The notes below the pieces were generated by a model that did not search any database, was not told the DNA's origin, and worked only from the letters and a program-made list of their open reading frames with translations. A stretch of DNA of 64,000 bases from the NCBI GenBank assembly GCA_900073065.1, contig FJOG01000028.1, positions 308,283 to 372,282 of the forward strand, read 5' to 3'. Of the stretch, positions 23,571 through 34,800 are shown piece by piece. The translations under genes and the position numbers were made by a program. The DNA comes from Phialocephala subalpina (lineage: Eukaryota; Ascomycota; Leotiomycetes; Helotiales; Mollisiaceae). Every line of letters begins with the position of its first letter. Within the stretch, counting starts at the first letter, position 1.

Positions 23571-25411
23571 ATGGAGAAGCCCTCTGGTTCGGTCTCAGCG
23601 CAGGCTGCAACTCCTGTTGAGAGTATTGAAACAGTGAATGCATTCTCAAATGCAGAGTATCGTAAGCTCATCTGGAAACTCGACCTACGTCTTCTACCAC
23701 CGCTCTTCACATTATGGTTCATCTCGTTGATCGATCGAGTCAATATTGGTGCGGCGAGGATACAAGGCCTCGAGAAGGATCTTGGGATGGATCCTCGCAG
23801 CAATCAATTCAACATTGCGACCGGTATGTGCTTCGATAAAATTCAAACGAGAGATTGTCTAACGGGGGGTGGTTTCAGTCGTGGTCTTCATCGGCCTCAT
23901 GATCGCAGAGGTAATCGAACCCAATGGTTCATGTGAGCACAGAATTCTAATCAGCGAGTAGGTCCCAAGCAACTGGCTGATTAAAAAATTCACACCAGCT
24001 TCTGTCCTTTGTGGTGAATGTGTCCTTCTCGGTATGGAGTGAAACAAACAAGTCTGATTGATAGGATGCTTACGTCGGGTAGGAATATGCACCATCTGCC
24101 AAGGGCTAGTCACCAACTTCGCTGGCCTAGTTGCCATGCGCTTCATGATTGGACTCTTAGAAGCTGGACTGATTCCTGGCTCCATCTTCCTGCTGGCATC
24201 ATACTACCCAAGATATGAATTACAGTGGCGTGCAAGCATGCTCCACGTTGGCAATGCTCTCTCAAATGCCTTTGGAGGTTTGTTGGCGTATGCTGTGGCT
24301 AGTATTCACTCCTCAAACGGATGGAGTGGATGGAGATGGATCTTTGTCATTGAGGGCGTTCTCACAGTCTCCGTTACCCTTATGTGCTGGCCATTTATGA
24401 GCAACTGGCCAACCACGGTAAAATGGCTCAAACCAATTGAGAAGGCTATCCTGGCCAGACGCATTCAGCAGGATGGAATCATCGGTCGTATGGATGTCTT
24501 GGACCGAAAAGCCCTCATCCGATGCCTCACGGATTGGAAGATCTATCTATGGTGAGGAGAGTGTGTTGTGTTATATGCTTGTGGCTAATGCATTGGTTTA
24601 GTGGATGTATCATCATCGGCATCGTTTCTAGCATCTACTCAATCACTTTGTTCTCCCCAACAATCATAAAAGTTCTCAAGCCAGATTACAGCGCAAAACA
24701 GATTCAAGCTTTGGTAATTCCAATCTTTATGGCATCGTCAGTCAGTACTTTGAGCATCGCTTTCGTCTCGGATAAGCTGAAGCACCGTGCGGGTCTCGCA
24801 CTAGTTGGTTGTTTTATTTCAATCATCGGATACATCATCCTCCTCAATCAACAGCATGTCACGGTCAACGCGCGATACGGAGCTCTGTATCTCGTCAGTG
24901 CCGGCTCATTCGCTGCTCTGCCAGCCGCTTGGATCTTACTTCTGAACAACGTCTCTGGGTCCTACAAAACTGCATGGGCCGTTGGTATGGAAATTGGTCT
25001 GGGCAACGGAGGTGGATTTGTTGCATCGCTCTCATTCCAGGCGAAATATGCCCCATTCTACTGGCAAGGCTTTAAGACCACGTTTTCGCTGATGTGTATG
25101 GTAAGCTTATGTCCATACTAAATTGCTGTCTTTATGTATGAGAGCTTCGGAGCTTGGAGCTGTCTTGAGAGCCGAGACACTTCGTTTGTATGCAGGCTCC
25201 CGAGACAGCTCCCAGCTCCGGAGTTCTCTCCCACCAAGATGACTTTTTCCAGTGCTAATTCGTTGGACAGGCGGCGTTCTTGGTATGCGTTTATGTGGCT
25301 GGACTTTGGTATGAGAACAAACAAAAAAGAGCTGGAAAGATGGATCATCTGCTCTACGAAGAGGGCGACAACTTGGGAGATGACCATCCTGAATTCTTCT
25401 ACACCTATTAA
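23571..25411 (+). CDS. MFS transporter, anion:cation symporter (DAL5/TNA1-like) family, 493 aa
   Basis: Six exons: 23571-23823, 23879-23910, 23962-24031, 24065-24551, 24602-25100, 25271-25411. All junctions keep frame. The first membrane segment is followed by SLIDRVNIGAARIQGLEKDLGM, the typical DRxNIGxA form of the allantoate/nicotinate/vitamin carrier group. Further marks are VPSNWLIKKFTPA, RFMIGLLEAGLIPGSIFLLASYYPR, and two sets of six hydrophobic segments. The tail is acidic (EGDNLGDDHPEFFY). Family members import organic anions such as allantoate, nicotinate, pantothenate or phthalate-like acids with protons at the plasma membrane. The gene sits between a divergent zinc-cluster regulator and a salicylate-hydroxylase-like gene, which suggests an aromatic or related carboxylate as substrate. 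The last intron (170 nt) carries a 34-nt stem inverted repeat. Confidence 0.88.
25140..25228. repeat. Imperfect hairpin inside the last MFS intron
   Basis: Arms 25140-25173 and 25195-25228 are inverted copies differing at about four positions, with a 21-base loop. The core is GGAGCTGTCTTGAGAGCC against GGCTCCCGAGACAGCTCC. It explains why this intron is three times longer than the others in the gene. It may be a tiny mobile hairpin or a structured intron. Confidence 0.75.
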
Positions 25412-25678
25412 AATTGCTGACGATAGATAATTGATTGATCTATCACTTGCATCACAAAATTCAAGCTTGGTCTCGATATTCTCTTTGCAACGCCGCGCCA
25501 TCAGGTGCCATGTTCCCTCACGCAACAACCATACGGCCAACTCCACCTTGAACTTTAATTAAGTTTAACGATCCCCCCGGTCGTAATGTCTCATTCAGAC
25601 TCATCCCTGCCTCAAAACACATGCACGAGGTTCCCACCCATCCCATTTTGTGCAGACAAGCCGGATGCAGCATAGCAT

Positions 25679-25893
25679 TAATCGTCGGTCTCGCTTACGG
25701 CTGTTCTGTTGTTGCATTCGCTCCCAAGCGACCCCCTGATCATATGTCCATTTGCCACTCGCGTGATATCCAATTAGATCTTCGATACGTACTTTTTGAC
25801 CGCTCTTATTCGCTGTTGATCCTGGGACATTGAAGCTAGACATATGATCAGGGGGCACACTGTAGTCGGGCAAGTAAGCGAGACCGACGATTA
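25679..25893. mobile_element. Small inverted-repeat element (MITE-like), 215 bp
   Basis: The termini are perfect 20-base inverted repeats, TAATCGTCGGTCTCGCTTAC at the left and its complement at the right. A second, internal inverted pair (CCCCCTGATCATATGTC at 25732-25748 and its complement at 25839-25855) lies inside. Both flanks read GCAT next to the ends, which may be a 4-base target duplication but could be chance. There is no coding capacity. Related ends occur at 23163 and 26291. Confidence 0.75.
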
Positions 25894-26268
25894 GCATATC
25901 TACTGTATACCTTTGCCCTGGATAAATAAGTCCACCCTGAGGGTAGGGGTGCTTCTACAGTAGGTTCTGCGCAACCAGGCCCCAGGGTCAACACCCAATG
26001 ATTTAAATGCTCCCATAACGCCGCTTTAAGTCCCTTTCGCCTGATTTCTGAGTAAAACTACCATAATTGAACTATCAAACAGCGTTCCTACCCCCCAACG
26101 CGCTGTAATTTCAGGGTGCAACAGGCTCTATAGCGCTATAGCTTTAGGGTGCTATCACTAAAAACTACCTATATCTCTCGTGCTTTTAGGGTTCATGCGC
26201 TGTAAGCCGTTGCTGCACCAAGCGCCTAACCCTGTCACCGACAGAACTTTTGGCCTTCGTACCAAAAG

Positions 26269-26324
26269 TAATCGTCGAGAACGAGTGCGACTACAGTCGG
26301 GCACGTAAGCGGGACCGACGATTA
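26269..26324. mobile_element. Short (56-bp) version of the TAATCGTCGG element
   Basis: It begins TAATCGTCG and ends CGACGATTA, with the CTACAGTCGGGCACGTAAGC text inside. It ends 54 bases before the monooxygenase start codon, so it is within the likely promoter or leader. It looks like an internal-deletion derivative or a solo end of the 215-bp element. Confidence 0.65.
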
Positions 26325-26378
26325 ATCTTCTCTCACCTTGTCGCTGCTGTCCGAAGTTCTCCGGCGTCGGTAAACAAG

Positions 26379-27846
26379 ATGGAGTCGATACAGGAGCCAA
26401 TTCACATTGCTATCGTTGGAGGAGGAATCGGTGGTCTCGCCCTGTCAATTGGTCTGCAACAGTATAGCCATATCCGAGTCAAAATCTACGAAGCTGCCTC
26501 GAAGTTCTCAGAGATTGGTGGTGAGTGACGATTACCAATGACTTGACGTCTGCTTCACCGGGCAGCATGATGAGCACTTGCATTTCTGATCCTCCGTTGC
26601 CAAGAATTGTAGCTGAAATGTTTCAGCTGGCGTTTTCTTCGGTGCTAATTCGATTCGTGCCATGACCCTCATCCATCCTGCCATCGGAGAAGCCTACGCC
26701 AAGATCTCTACCAGCGCCGGCTGGGAATCAAAGAGGGATACGTACTTTGATTTTATACTCGCGCACGAACTTCATGGCCTCCCCACGGGAAGCCACATCA
26801 TATCTCCGAAGGTCACTCAATTCGAGCGACATAGCACCGCTCATCGAGCACACTTCGTCGACGAACTCATCAAGCTCGTGCCTGATAGCACAGCCGAGTT
26901 TAGCAAGCGATTGACGGATGTCTCGCGGGATGAAGCCAGAGGGAAAACGATCATGAAGTTTGCTGATGGATCAACTGCCGAAGCGGATGCAGTGATCGGA
27001 TGCGATGGGATAAGATCCGTGTGTCGTGAGCTCGTCTTGGGCAAGGACAATCCTCTCGCGCAACCGATATTCACAGGGAAGCACGCGTATCGAGGCCTGA
27101 TACCTATGGACAAAGCCATTGACGCGATAGGAGCAGAGAAGGCACGAAATCGGTTCATGTTCCTCGGTGTAGGCGGCCATATCCTCATCTTCCCTGTGGC
27201 AGAGGGTGAGGTTATGAACGTGGTTGCTTTCAGCACTACCAAGAGTGGGACTTGGGAAGGGACTTGGGTCAAACCCATGAAACGAGAAGATATGGCTGCA
27301 GACTTTAAAGGCTTTGGAGATGAATGTCAGAAGATCTTGTCGGTATGCAAAGTTTGACCCAAAGTTTTACGTCTCAGACTGCCAACTTTCATATAGCTGA
27401 TGGAAAACACTGATCACTGGGGCATCTTCGACCTGTCTCCTGATATTCCAACCTTTTCCTCTCGCCCGCTTTGTCTCCTTCTTCTGGGTGATAGCGCACA
27501 CGCCTGTGCCCCTCATCAAGGCGCAGGTGCCGGACAAGCACTGGAAGACGCCCACATCCTCTCACATCTCCTCGGAGCATGTAACTCAACATCCGACCTC
27601 CTTGCTGCATTTCACGCTTATGGAAGCGTCCGTATGCCGCGGACGAAGTTTGTCCAAACCTATGGCCGACTACAAGGAGAGCTGTTAGACCTGCAGAGAC
27701 CTGACGTGGGATCAGATCTGGAAAAGTTGAAGGCAATTGTCGATGTTCCAATCAGGGAAATCTGGAACTGTGACTTGAATGCCCAGTTGGAAAAGGCGCA
27801 AGCGGTGATGCGGAAAGAATTGGCTCAATCAGAAGGAAGGAGCTGA
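26379..27846 (+). CDS. FAD-dependent monooxygenase, salicylate hydroxylase-like, 435 aa
   Basis: Three exons: 26379-26520, 26627-27342, 27397-27846. The N-terminal dinucleotide-binding loop is HIAIVGGGIGGLALSIGL (Gly 14-19). The second FAD/NADPH contact is AVIGCDGIRS (about 170-178), and the third is LLGDSAHACAPHQGAGAGQALEDA-type text (from about 316), with the ribityl-binding GD. This is the class A flavoprotein hydroxylase layout, and the closest familiar relatives are fungal salicylate hydroxylases, which turn salicylate to catechol with NAD(P)H and O2. Related enzymes also act in secondary metabolism, so the substrate is not fixed. No membrane anchor is seen. The preceding gene is a DAL5-type organic anion carrier in the same direction. 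Confidence 0.88.
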
Positions 27847-28218
27847 GAGGATCTCCGACCAAGTCCTATTCAATCTAGGGAGCAAGTCGTGCTTTGTCAC
27901 GAGCAATACTGTCTCAACTGCAAATGCGTGCATCATGCTCCCAAACTCGCGGTCGCTTGCAAACTTTGTCAGTTGGTATTTATGATATCACTGTGCGAGT
28001 GTTGTATGATTGGAAGTTGGCACCGTTTGTCATGATGGAGAGAAGAGAGATAGAAAGCTGCTGCGCAGGTTCCTGATCGTGGATTCTCTCCTGACCTGCG
28101 GGCTTGCACGAGGCCGGAGTGTCAGTTGCTTCTAGATTCTCTCTTATCAAGAAATGAATTTTCATTTTTAGAATGTCTGTATTTAGACTCCGAGATCCTG
28201 ATGACTTCTGCAGCACGG
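27847..28218. other. Intergenic, no gene seen
   Basis: This is the 3' side of the monooxygenase gene and the end of a doubtful minus-strand gene. No recognisable content. Confidence 0.4.
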
Positions 28219-28868
28219 TTAGAAATTTCGAGCGAGGTTCCGAAGAGGAAGGAACAGTCGGATACAAGGCGCAAGCAAGGTCACGGAATGCAGTATGGAG
28301 TGATGATCATGATCATGTCCTCCGTTTCCTATCACTGCGTCGTAGCTTTTCAATCTGAAAGTCGTGCCAAAGACTGGGGAATTGGAATGAGCCTTCGTGT
28401 TATTGTATTTTTGAGCGCGCTGGTGGTTCAAAGTTCCCAGATTCTGTGCATCCCGGTCCCCTGGAATGCTGTCCCAGCTGCTCTGCGACTCTCCTTCTGC
28501 ATCGAATTCCCAAGATACATTGGGCAAGACGTCTTTGAAGGAGCTCCATATGTCCTGTAGGCTTCTGACTGCGTTGGGAAAGTGCTCATTGCGAAATTTG
28601 ACATCGCGACAAATCAGCGACTTTGATGATTTATGCCCCTCTGGAGGTACTGCAACCGTGAGACTACTTTCGTACTTAACAGCGGTTGTTGGAGGAAGGC
28701 CATGAGGGATTGGCAAAGCTCATTGATCATGCTTCTTGTGATCTTAGAAATGTCAGTTCCTGAATGCACTGACATGCAATTTCTTAAACCTACCATGATG
28801 TACTTGATGAAACTCGACTTGGAAATTGAACAGGTACGGAAGACGCGATATCTATCATTTTCTCTCAA
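28219..28868 (-). CDS. Hypothetical protein, exon structure unresolved
   Basis: A minus-strand frame from about 28716 to 28219 reads as ordinary protein (HGLPPTTAVKYESSLTVAVPP, then SLQDIWSSFKDVLPNVSWEF and a His/Asp-rich HDHDHHS run). An upstream exon, ending with an ATG|GTAGGT donor near 28795, may join to it through an acceptor near 28720, but phase could not be settled. I recognise no family. It may be a real orphan gene or a decayed one. Confidence 0.3.
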
Positions 28869-29767
28869 AACAGCTCCTCGATCAAACTGATGACTTGGTC
28901 AGAAAAGATCCTCGAGATTCAGATCATTGCTCTTCAGCACATTTAGTTGTGAGTTGAAAGTCGTGTTTGTGTCTCGTGTAGACGGGTACGCATTCGGAGC
29001 GTGAAAAATACCCCACCGGGTATTCATCTGACTCGTCCTCCTCTTCATCAAGTACAGCTGGTTCCTATCACAATTTTAGTACCTGGCTTTAGAAGTTTGA
29101 CCGAAATTAATATGGTCAATGGGAATTGCGAGCATCAAGGGCCGGGGTACCCACATTTTCGTGTTGCCGGACAAAAGATCTGCTGTCACTGACTTCTGCA
29201 TCTTAACTTGTGTGCTTTGTCGTGCTAGCAGTTCTGAATTTCTCGACTGCTGCTCATTCACAGTCATCAGAGGCTGATCTCTTTCCTATGTTGTTCATTG
29301 ATCACCTTTGCTGGGGATTTTGGAGTGTTTCGTTACGTATAGGTAATGCGTAAAGACATCGGCTCAGTTCCGCAAGAGTCATTGCAATGTTAGTCTTACA
29401 GTCTCAAACCTTGTAATTCTTCTCAGGGGAGGGATGCTGTTCGTAGCTTGTGATCGAAAAGTGCCGCCAAGACTCTTTTAGAGCAGAGTCTGTTACGGCG
29501 TCATGAGATTACCCAGCGATAGAAAAGTCTTCTTGAGAATATATAGAAAGGTGCTGAGTAGTGATTATGTATGTTTAATGGGCATTTTGGGTGAAACAAG
29601 CACGTCCACGTCAATGTCAATGTCAATGCCAATTCTTTAGTGAGGTGTCTTCGTTGATCTGTGTCTGTACAAGCTTTACATACACATACTCGCACATCCA
29701 CACATATCAATACCCAATACCGCCACCCACGCGCACCGGACTAGTCAGTCGTTGAGTCATTACCAAC
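28869..29767. other. Intergenic, no gene seen
   Basis: About 900 bases without a convincing frame. A short TGTCAATG repeat lies near 29610-29625 (three near-copies). It probably includes the 3' UTR of the following minus-strand gene. Confidence 0.4.
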
Positions 29768-31883
29768 TCAGTGTTCTGCATCTTCATTCGGGTTCTGCCG
29801 CGGGAAGCGAGGCAGATCTTCAATCAAGTGCAAGTTCTGATACTGAATGCGTTCTCCACGGTCCGGTGGAGGGGAGCCGCGGCCTGCATCTTCGTAGCCG
29901 GTGATAGTCCGACCGTAACGACGCCCTGCCAACATTGGGCTCTCGTCATGTAGGCGTGGTCGCACTCGAGCTGGTAACTCCCGAGTACGTTCCCTCAGCC
30001 GTGCCTGCCCAAAAGAAGCGTCAAACACTGTCACTCTCCCGACATCATCTCCATGTACTGTCTTATCGACAATCCAATCATTACGGGACTTGCAATACTG
30101 TGTGACGATGATGTTGGAGGGGCGACGAGATTGTGTCAGAGGGATGGGATAATGAAGGATTTTGCCTTCGATTTTCTTGGAGTGGAAGGCATCAACCTTG
30201 CTCTTTTCGTCCGCGGTCCATAATGTAACCTCCTCCTCTGGCACTGCGGGTGCTGCTTGTCGAGTTGGGGTATAAATGTGTTTGAATATGCCTAGGTCCA
30301 ACACTGCGGGCTCATCCTGATCGGGAGATTTCTTAGCCAGTGACTTCAGGCCCCTGTTGTCCAAAACGTGTTAGTGAAAACTTGATTCATACCGAGAGTC
30401 AATTTGTAACATCTGAGACAGGACTTACATATGTGCGTGACCATTTGTCCAGCCACAAGACCCGGCAAGTGTCTCAGTGAAAGCAGTTGGGAAGGCCTTC
30501 GGTCCCTTCGCAAGCACGTCCTCGAAGGTAGAGTTCGATGGAACTGGTAAGCCATCCGTAATTAGGATACGAAGATCGACCATGATGATAGCATATCCTG
30601 TATCGGCTTCAGCAGCCAACAAGTCGTTCAATCTGGATCCAAGGTCGATTAGCAGGTCTTGGTTCAGTTCGACCACCTTCTCGGTGCGGACTTTGAGATA
30701 TAACCCATTGTTTTTTGATAGATAGAAGCCAGCCTTGGCAGCAGTGCTGGCGCCTTCAGCCACCTTCCTGGTACGGCCACCAGTGAAGGTCAGTTGGGTA
30801 CTGAGATCGTGCTCGTTCATACAGAATTGCAAGGCTAATCGGATGTCATTCAGACAACCCAATTCTTCTCCGTCGCGGAACGCAAGCACAGTATCCCATT
30901 GTTCCCCTTTCTGTGGCCCTTGTCTTGCCAAATGTTGAATGTGTGGGGGTAAGACGGAAAGTGCTGCCTCCCATATAGGATTGGGGCCACGAACTGACTC
31001 TGGACGGTTTGCATTCGGAAACTGAACATTCGGAAAGCGTGTACTTGCGGTCGTGTGCTCTCCAGGTGGCACCGATATTTGAAAGCTTTGGTCAGCGACT
31101 CTGCCGGCGCGCTGAACCTGAGGCTGGACTGCTGGAAAGGGACGTCTCTGATACCTTCCTGTAATCTGAGGCCCATTAGCTTCTATATATGTCAATCAAT
31201 AAAAACTGTCCTCACCTCAACTTCTTTCGTGATAGTGTCAGTCATGATGACTTTTAACTTGTCTCCTACTTTCATTCCAGTCCCACCAGCAAACTCATTC
31301 TTCCGGAATAGAGCCTCCAGATTTATGCCTTCATTCTCGAGTTGGTGGATGATCTTGGGGGGATCGACATCCAGAACTGAGCGATACTCCACTAAGGCAT
31401 GTTTATACGTGGCTGGCGAAGATGCTCCACGGTAGCGGGGACGTGTAGGTAGGTTCTATCTGGAAATTAGCCCCTGTGCTTCTCAAGCAAGGATTGAGGA
31501 GATCAATATCGCAGTAATATATTCTATGTGCACTGGATGGGTGATGGAGGACGGCGATTGTTATCAGAATCCCAACTCATATTAAAAGTAGAACGTACCG
31601 TCTCGTTTGAATCCTCAGGTGAGGAAGGATTGTCGCCGACAGATGTACTTGCTTCTGCGGTGGATACAACATTGCCTTGGGCTGCGCTAAAAGTGTTCGG
31701 AGCCAGACTATTTGTCTTGACCTTCTTGCTTGTTTGGCTACCGTCACTAGAAGCTGTACGCTTGCCCCTACTGCGCGTGGAACGTCGCTGGCTTGACAAC
31801 ATGTCGGCCTCTGATTCGGACTTGTCGTGAAATTGCCCATACCTTCTTCCCCCCGTGTTCATATCGCCAGTGTTATTGTTCAT
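29768..31883 (-). CDS. Uncharacterised 615-aa protein
   Basis: Exons in transcript order: 31883-31599, 31455-31216, 31165-30429, 30353-29768. All junctions are GT/AG and preserve frame, which argues for a living gene. The first 95 residues are disordered and basic, with a nuclear-localisation-like SRGKRTASSDGSQTSKKVK. The middle has two plausible folded parts, about 98-175 (RYRGASSPATYKHALVEYRS, then a hydrophilic alpha/beta stretch) and about 230-420 (WDTVLAFRDGEELGCLNDIRL). The last 190 residues include HYPIPLTQSRRPSNIIVTQY and an Arg-rich tail. I do not recognise the family. A nuclear role is possible from composition only. Confidence 0.7.
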
Positions 31884-33776
31884 TGCTGCAGAGCGCTGGA
31901 AGCTTCGAGATGTTGAAGTGTTTCTTCTGTGGGTAGTTCGCGAATGCGTTCGGCGGGGATCCTCGAGATATTGAAGTATCTGCCTGAAAAAGGGAGCGAA
32001 AGTTACAAAAGACGTTCGTAGGAGTCAGTTGGTTCTATGTATCTTGTCGTGGAGTTTCTTGTAATCTGTTGACAGGTGTGCCCAAGAATTTGTTTACGTT
32101 GGTTTGTGGATGGCAATCTCCGAGCCTTGCCTCAAAAATGCTCGAAACATACAAGTGCGGCAGTTTCGGGCGGTGAATGACGGTAAAGAACTTTACAAAA
32201 CGTGACTCTTAACTTTATCAACATCTCTGGCTTTATATAGACTTTGACCGGGTCTCCGGCGCAGGTATCGAGTCCCAATTCGAGATTCGAGTCGTCCTTC
32301 TACAATGAGCGTCCTCTGAAGCAACTTCGAGAGCACCGACATCCTGTATACTGCTGATTATATATGAATCAACCCCACTAAACTCCTTCCAATAAACTGG
32401 ATTGAAGAGCTTCCTTTATATACGCATTCACGGTTTTTCTAAGTGTTTGGTAGGGGCACGAGGAGAGAAGATTGAACACTTGTCGGATGATGGCTCTCAA
32501 CGCACAAGACTTCCTTGCGGTGGAGTGATTGAGTGTTTGCGAGAGCTGTTTGTGCTTTTGCTCTCCTACATTCCTACTTGAATCCTTGGATTTCATTTCA
32601 TAGCTCCCTCATTTTGTGGTGGAGAGTCTTGCTTGTTTCACTTCATGAAATCGACTTTTGGGATTGCCTCTCTACAAACTCAGAGTAATTACACATTGCT
32701 AGAGGCGTGTTTGTTAAACATCAATGATCTTCATCACAATACGGTGACAATCATGATAATCGAAACTTTACGAGAGCAAGATGAGGGGTAATTAGCCGAG
32801 CCCCTTTTCAAGTCTTGGCAAGATAGAATTCGAAGAAACGACCGCAGCATTGCTTTGGGATCGAGGGCAATGAGTTCAGACACAGTGAGTAGATATTTCG
32901 ATTTTTCAAGGTTGCCCCATCGGCGAAGGGGATATAATAGTCCGACTTTGGACGGGGCGGGTGCACAAGGCTCCGTGATTGGACATAGAACAAGGCTCCC
33001 TACAGAGCAAAGTGTCTGAGACGAGACTGGATTGCTCCATTAGATGGGGCTTGAGGATTATATTTGGACTCATAGAGTAAACTGCTACAGACTGTCTGTG
33101 GACTTGGTATATTCGTCCAGGTTTCCAAAATACACCAAGAGTCACATGTCAAATACGACTTCATCACTTCTAAGGAATCCGCTCATGTTGAGGTCTCTGG
33201 ATAATTTGCATTTGCTAGATGGTACTTTTGAAGTCAAATAAGTACTCAAAAAGATTAGTGTATTTTCAAGGCCATACAATACAAGTATTAACAGGGCCAA
33301 GAGTGAGCCTCCAGGCGAAATTTACTGCAGCACCGAAAGTAAGTTGGAAACGTCCCCAGGTCCGCTCAGATATCATAATCTAGATTTCGCACTTCAACAG
33401 CTTTTGAAATAAAGGCAGACCTGGGTTTCCTGGAAGTTCCAGAATGGGGGAGTTGGTACGACCACTGGGACCCCTCGTGCCTGCCGAAAGGGGCTTTCGC
33501 TTAGCGGTGAGTCATAGGTTCCTTCCACCTTCACTTCCAGACCAGATTCAAATCGCACTCTCTTTCCACCGTATGACTTCAGGCCTGGACACACTTTCCA
33601 TTCTTTGACACGCATTTAGTAGTCGAGAATATTCAACGCTCAGCCATCTCCAAAGATGAACTCATGTCGCATGCTTCACCTCACGTGCATCGCCCAAGAT
33701 CACGACCCAGCGACCAGCCAGCTTCCTCATTTGGAGCAATTTGGAGTGTTCTAGGACCCTTGAGACATTCAGCACA
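31884..33776. other. Long intergenic stretch, no gene seen
   Basis: Nearly 1.9 kb between two divergent genes. Frames present are short and without family signal. Composition is mixed, with AT-rich patches near 32640-32800 and 33190-33300. I see no terminal repeats or tRNA-like structure. Confidence 0.4.
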
Positions 33777-34800
33777 ATGGCTGCCGACACTCCTCCCAGG
33801 GGCGCTTCGGCGCCCCCTGCATATCCCGAGCCGCTCATTGTCGAGCCACTGCAGGACCACCGACAGACATTCATCATCCTGCACGGTCGTGGTTCCTTCG
33901 CTGTCAAATTCGCGCCGCCACTGCTTGAGATGGTTGCATCAAGTAAGTCTTTGCTCCTTCTTGGAGTCTTGAAGCTTCTGGCACTTCTGTGACATCGTCT
34001 CAGCTTCGTTTTTGGCATGTAGGAAAGAAGTAGACTAACCTAAGACTCTAGGCGGTGACAGCTTACAGTCAGCCTTCCCCAACGCGAAGCTCATCTTCCC
34101 AACCGCCTCACTAACCCGAGCAACAATCTACAAGCGCTCCTACACCCACCAATGGTTCAACAACTGGCATCTAGAGGACCACACTAAACGCCAAGATATG
34201 ATGGTCGATGGTCTCCGAGCAAGCTGCATTTACATCCACTCTCTACTCAGGAAAGAGATCGAAGTCGTAGGAATTAAAAATGTCGCGCTCTGGGGTCTCA
34301 GTCAAGGGTGTGCGACTTCGCTGACAAGTCTTCTGACCTGGGATGGAGAACCGTTTGCTGCTACTGTCGGGATGTGTGGGTGGTTGCCATTCTCTAATGT
34401 GATCAAGGACATTGCTGCAGATGAGGGGCCAGAGGACGATGATCCATTCGCGCATTCCGGGGACGAAGATGAGGATTTATTTTCGGGTAGTAAAAACTCG
34501 GAGGCCGGTTCCCGGAATCTTGGGGTTGCTTACCTGAGAGAAGAGCTTGAGATGAAGACGGAGAAACCAGGGGAGGCATTTTCTAATGTCCCTGTCTTCC
34601 TGGCACATGGTACCGAGGACGAAAGAGTATCCATAGATTTGGGCAGGGAAGCAAAGGCGTGTCTGGATTTGGTTGGGGCTGAAGTGCTCATGAGTGAGTA
34701 TGAAGGTCTAGGACATTGGTACTCAGAGGACATGCTGCGAGATATCTTTCAATTCTTGAAGGAGAAGCTTGGGCCAGGAGAAGCAGAGGTAGAGGCTTGA
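33777..34800 (+). CDS. Phospholipase/carboxylesterase-family hydrolase (acyl-protein thioesterase-like), 304 aa
   Basis: Two exons, 33777-33942 and 34052-34800. It shows the alpha/beta hydrolase of the carboxylesterase/lysophospholipase family: TFIILHGRGS (about 31-40) with the oxyanion loop, ALWGLSQGCAT with nucleophile Ser about 139, HGTEDERV with Asp about 245, and EGLGHWY with His about 277. It has an acidic insertion (about 180-203, ADEGPEDDDPFAHSGDEDED) between the nucleophile and Asp, which the compact 230-aa yeast enzyme lacks. Family members remove acyl groups from lipids or S-acylated proteins in the cytosol. The substrate is unknown here. Upstream ATG codons in frame exist, but 33777 has the best context. 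Confidence 0.85.

Larger units (their letters stand above)
25412..26378. other. Repeat-rich spacer between MFS carrier and monooxygenase
   Basis: The spacer contains a complete 215-bp inverted-repeat element (25679-25893), a 56-bp short version (26269-26324), and AT-rich text with several near-repeats of GGGTGC and GCGCTGTA around 25940-26210. No gene is seen. Confidence 0.55.
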
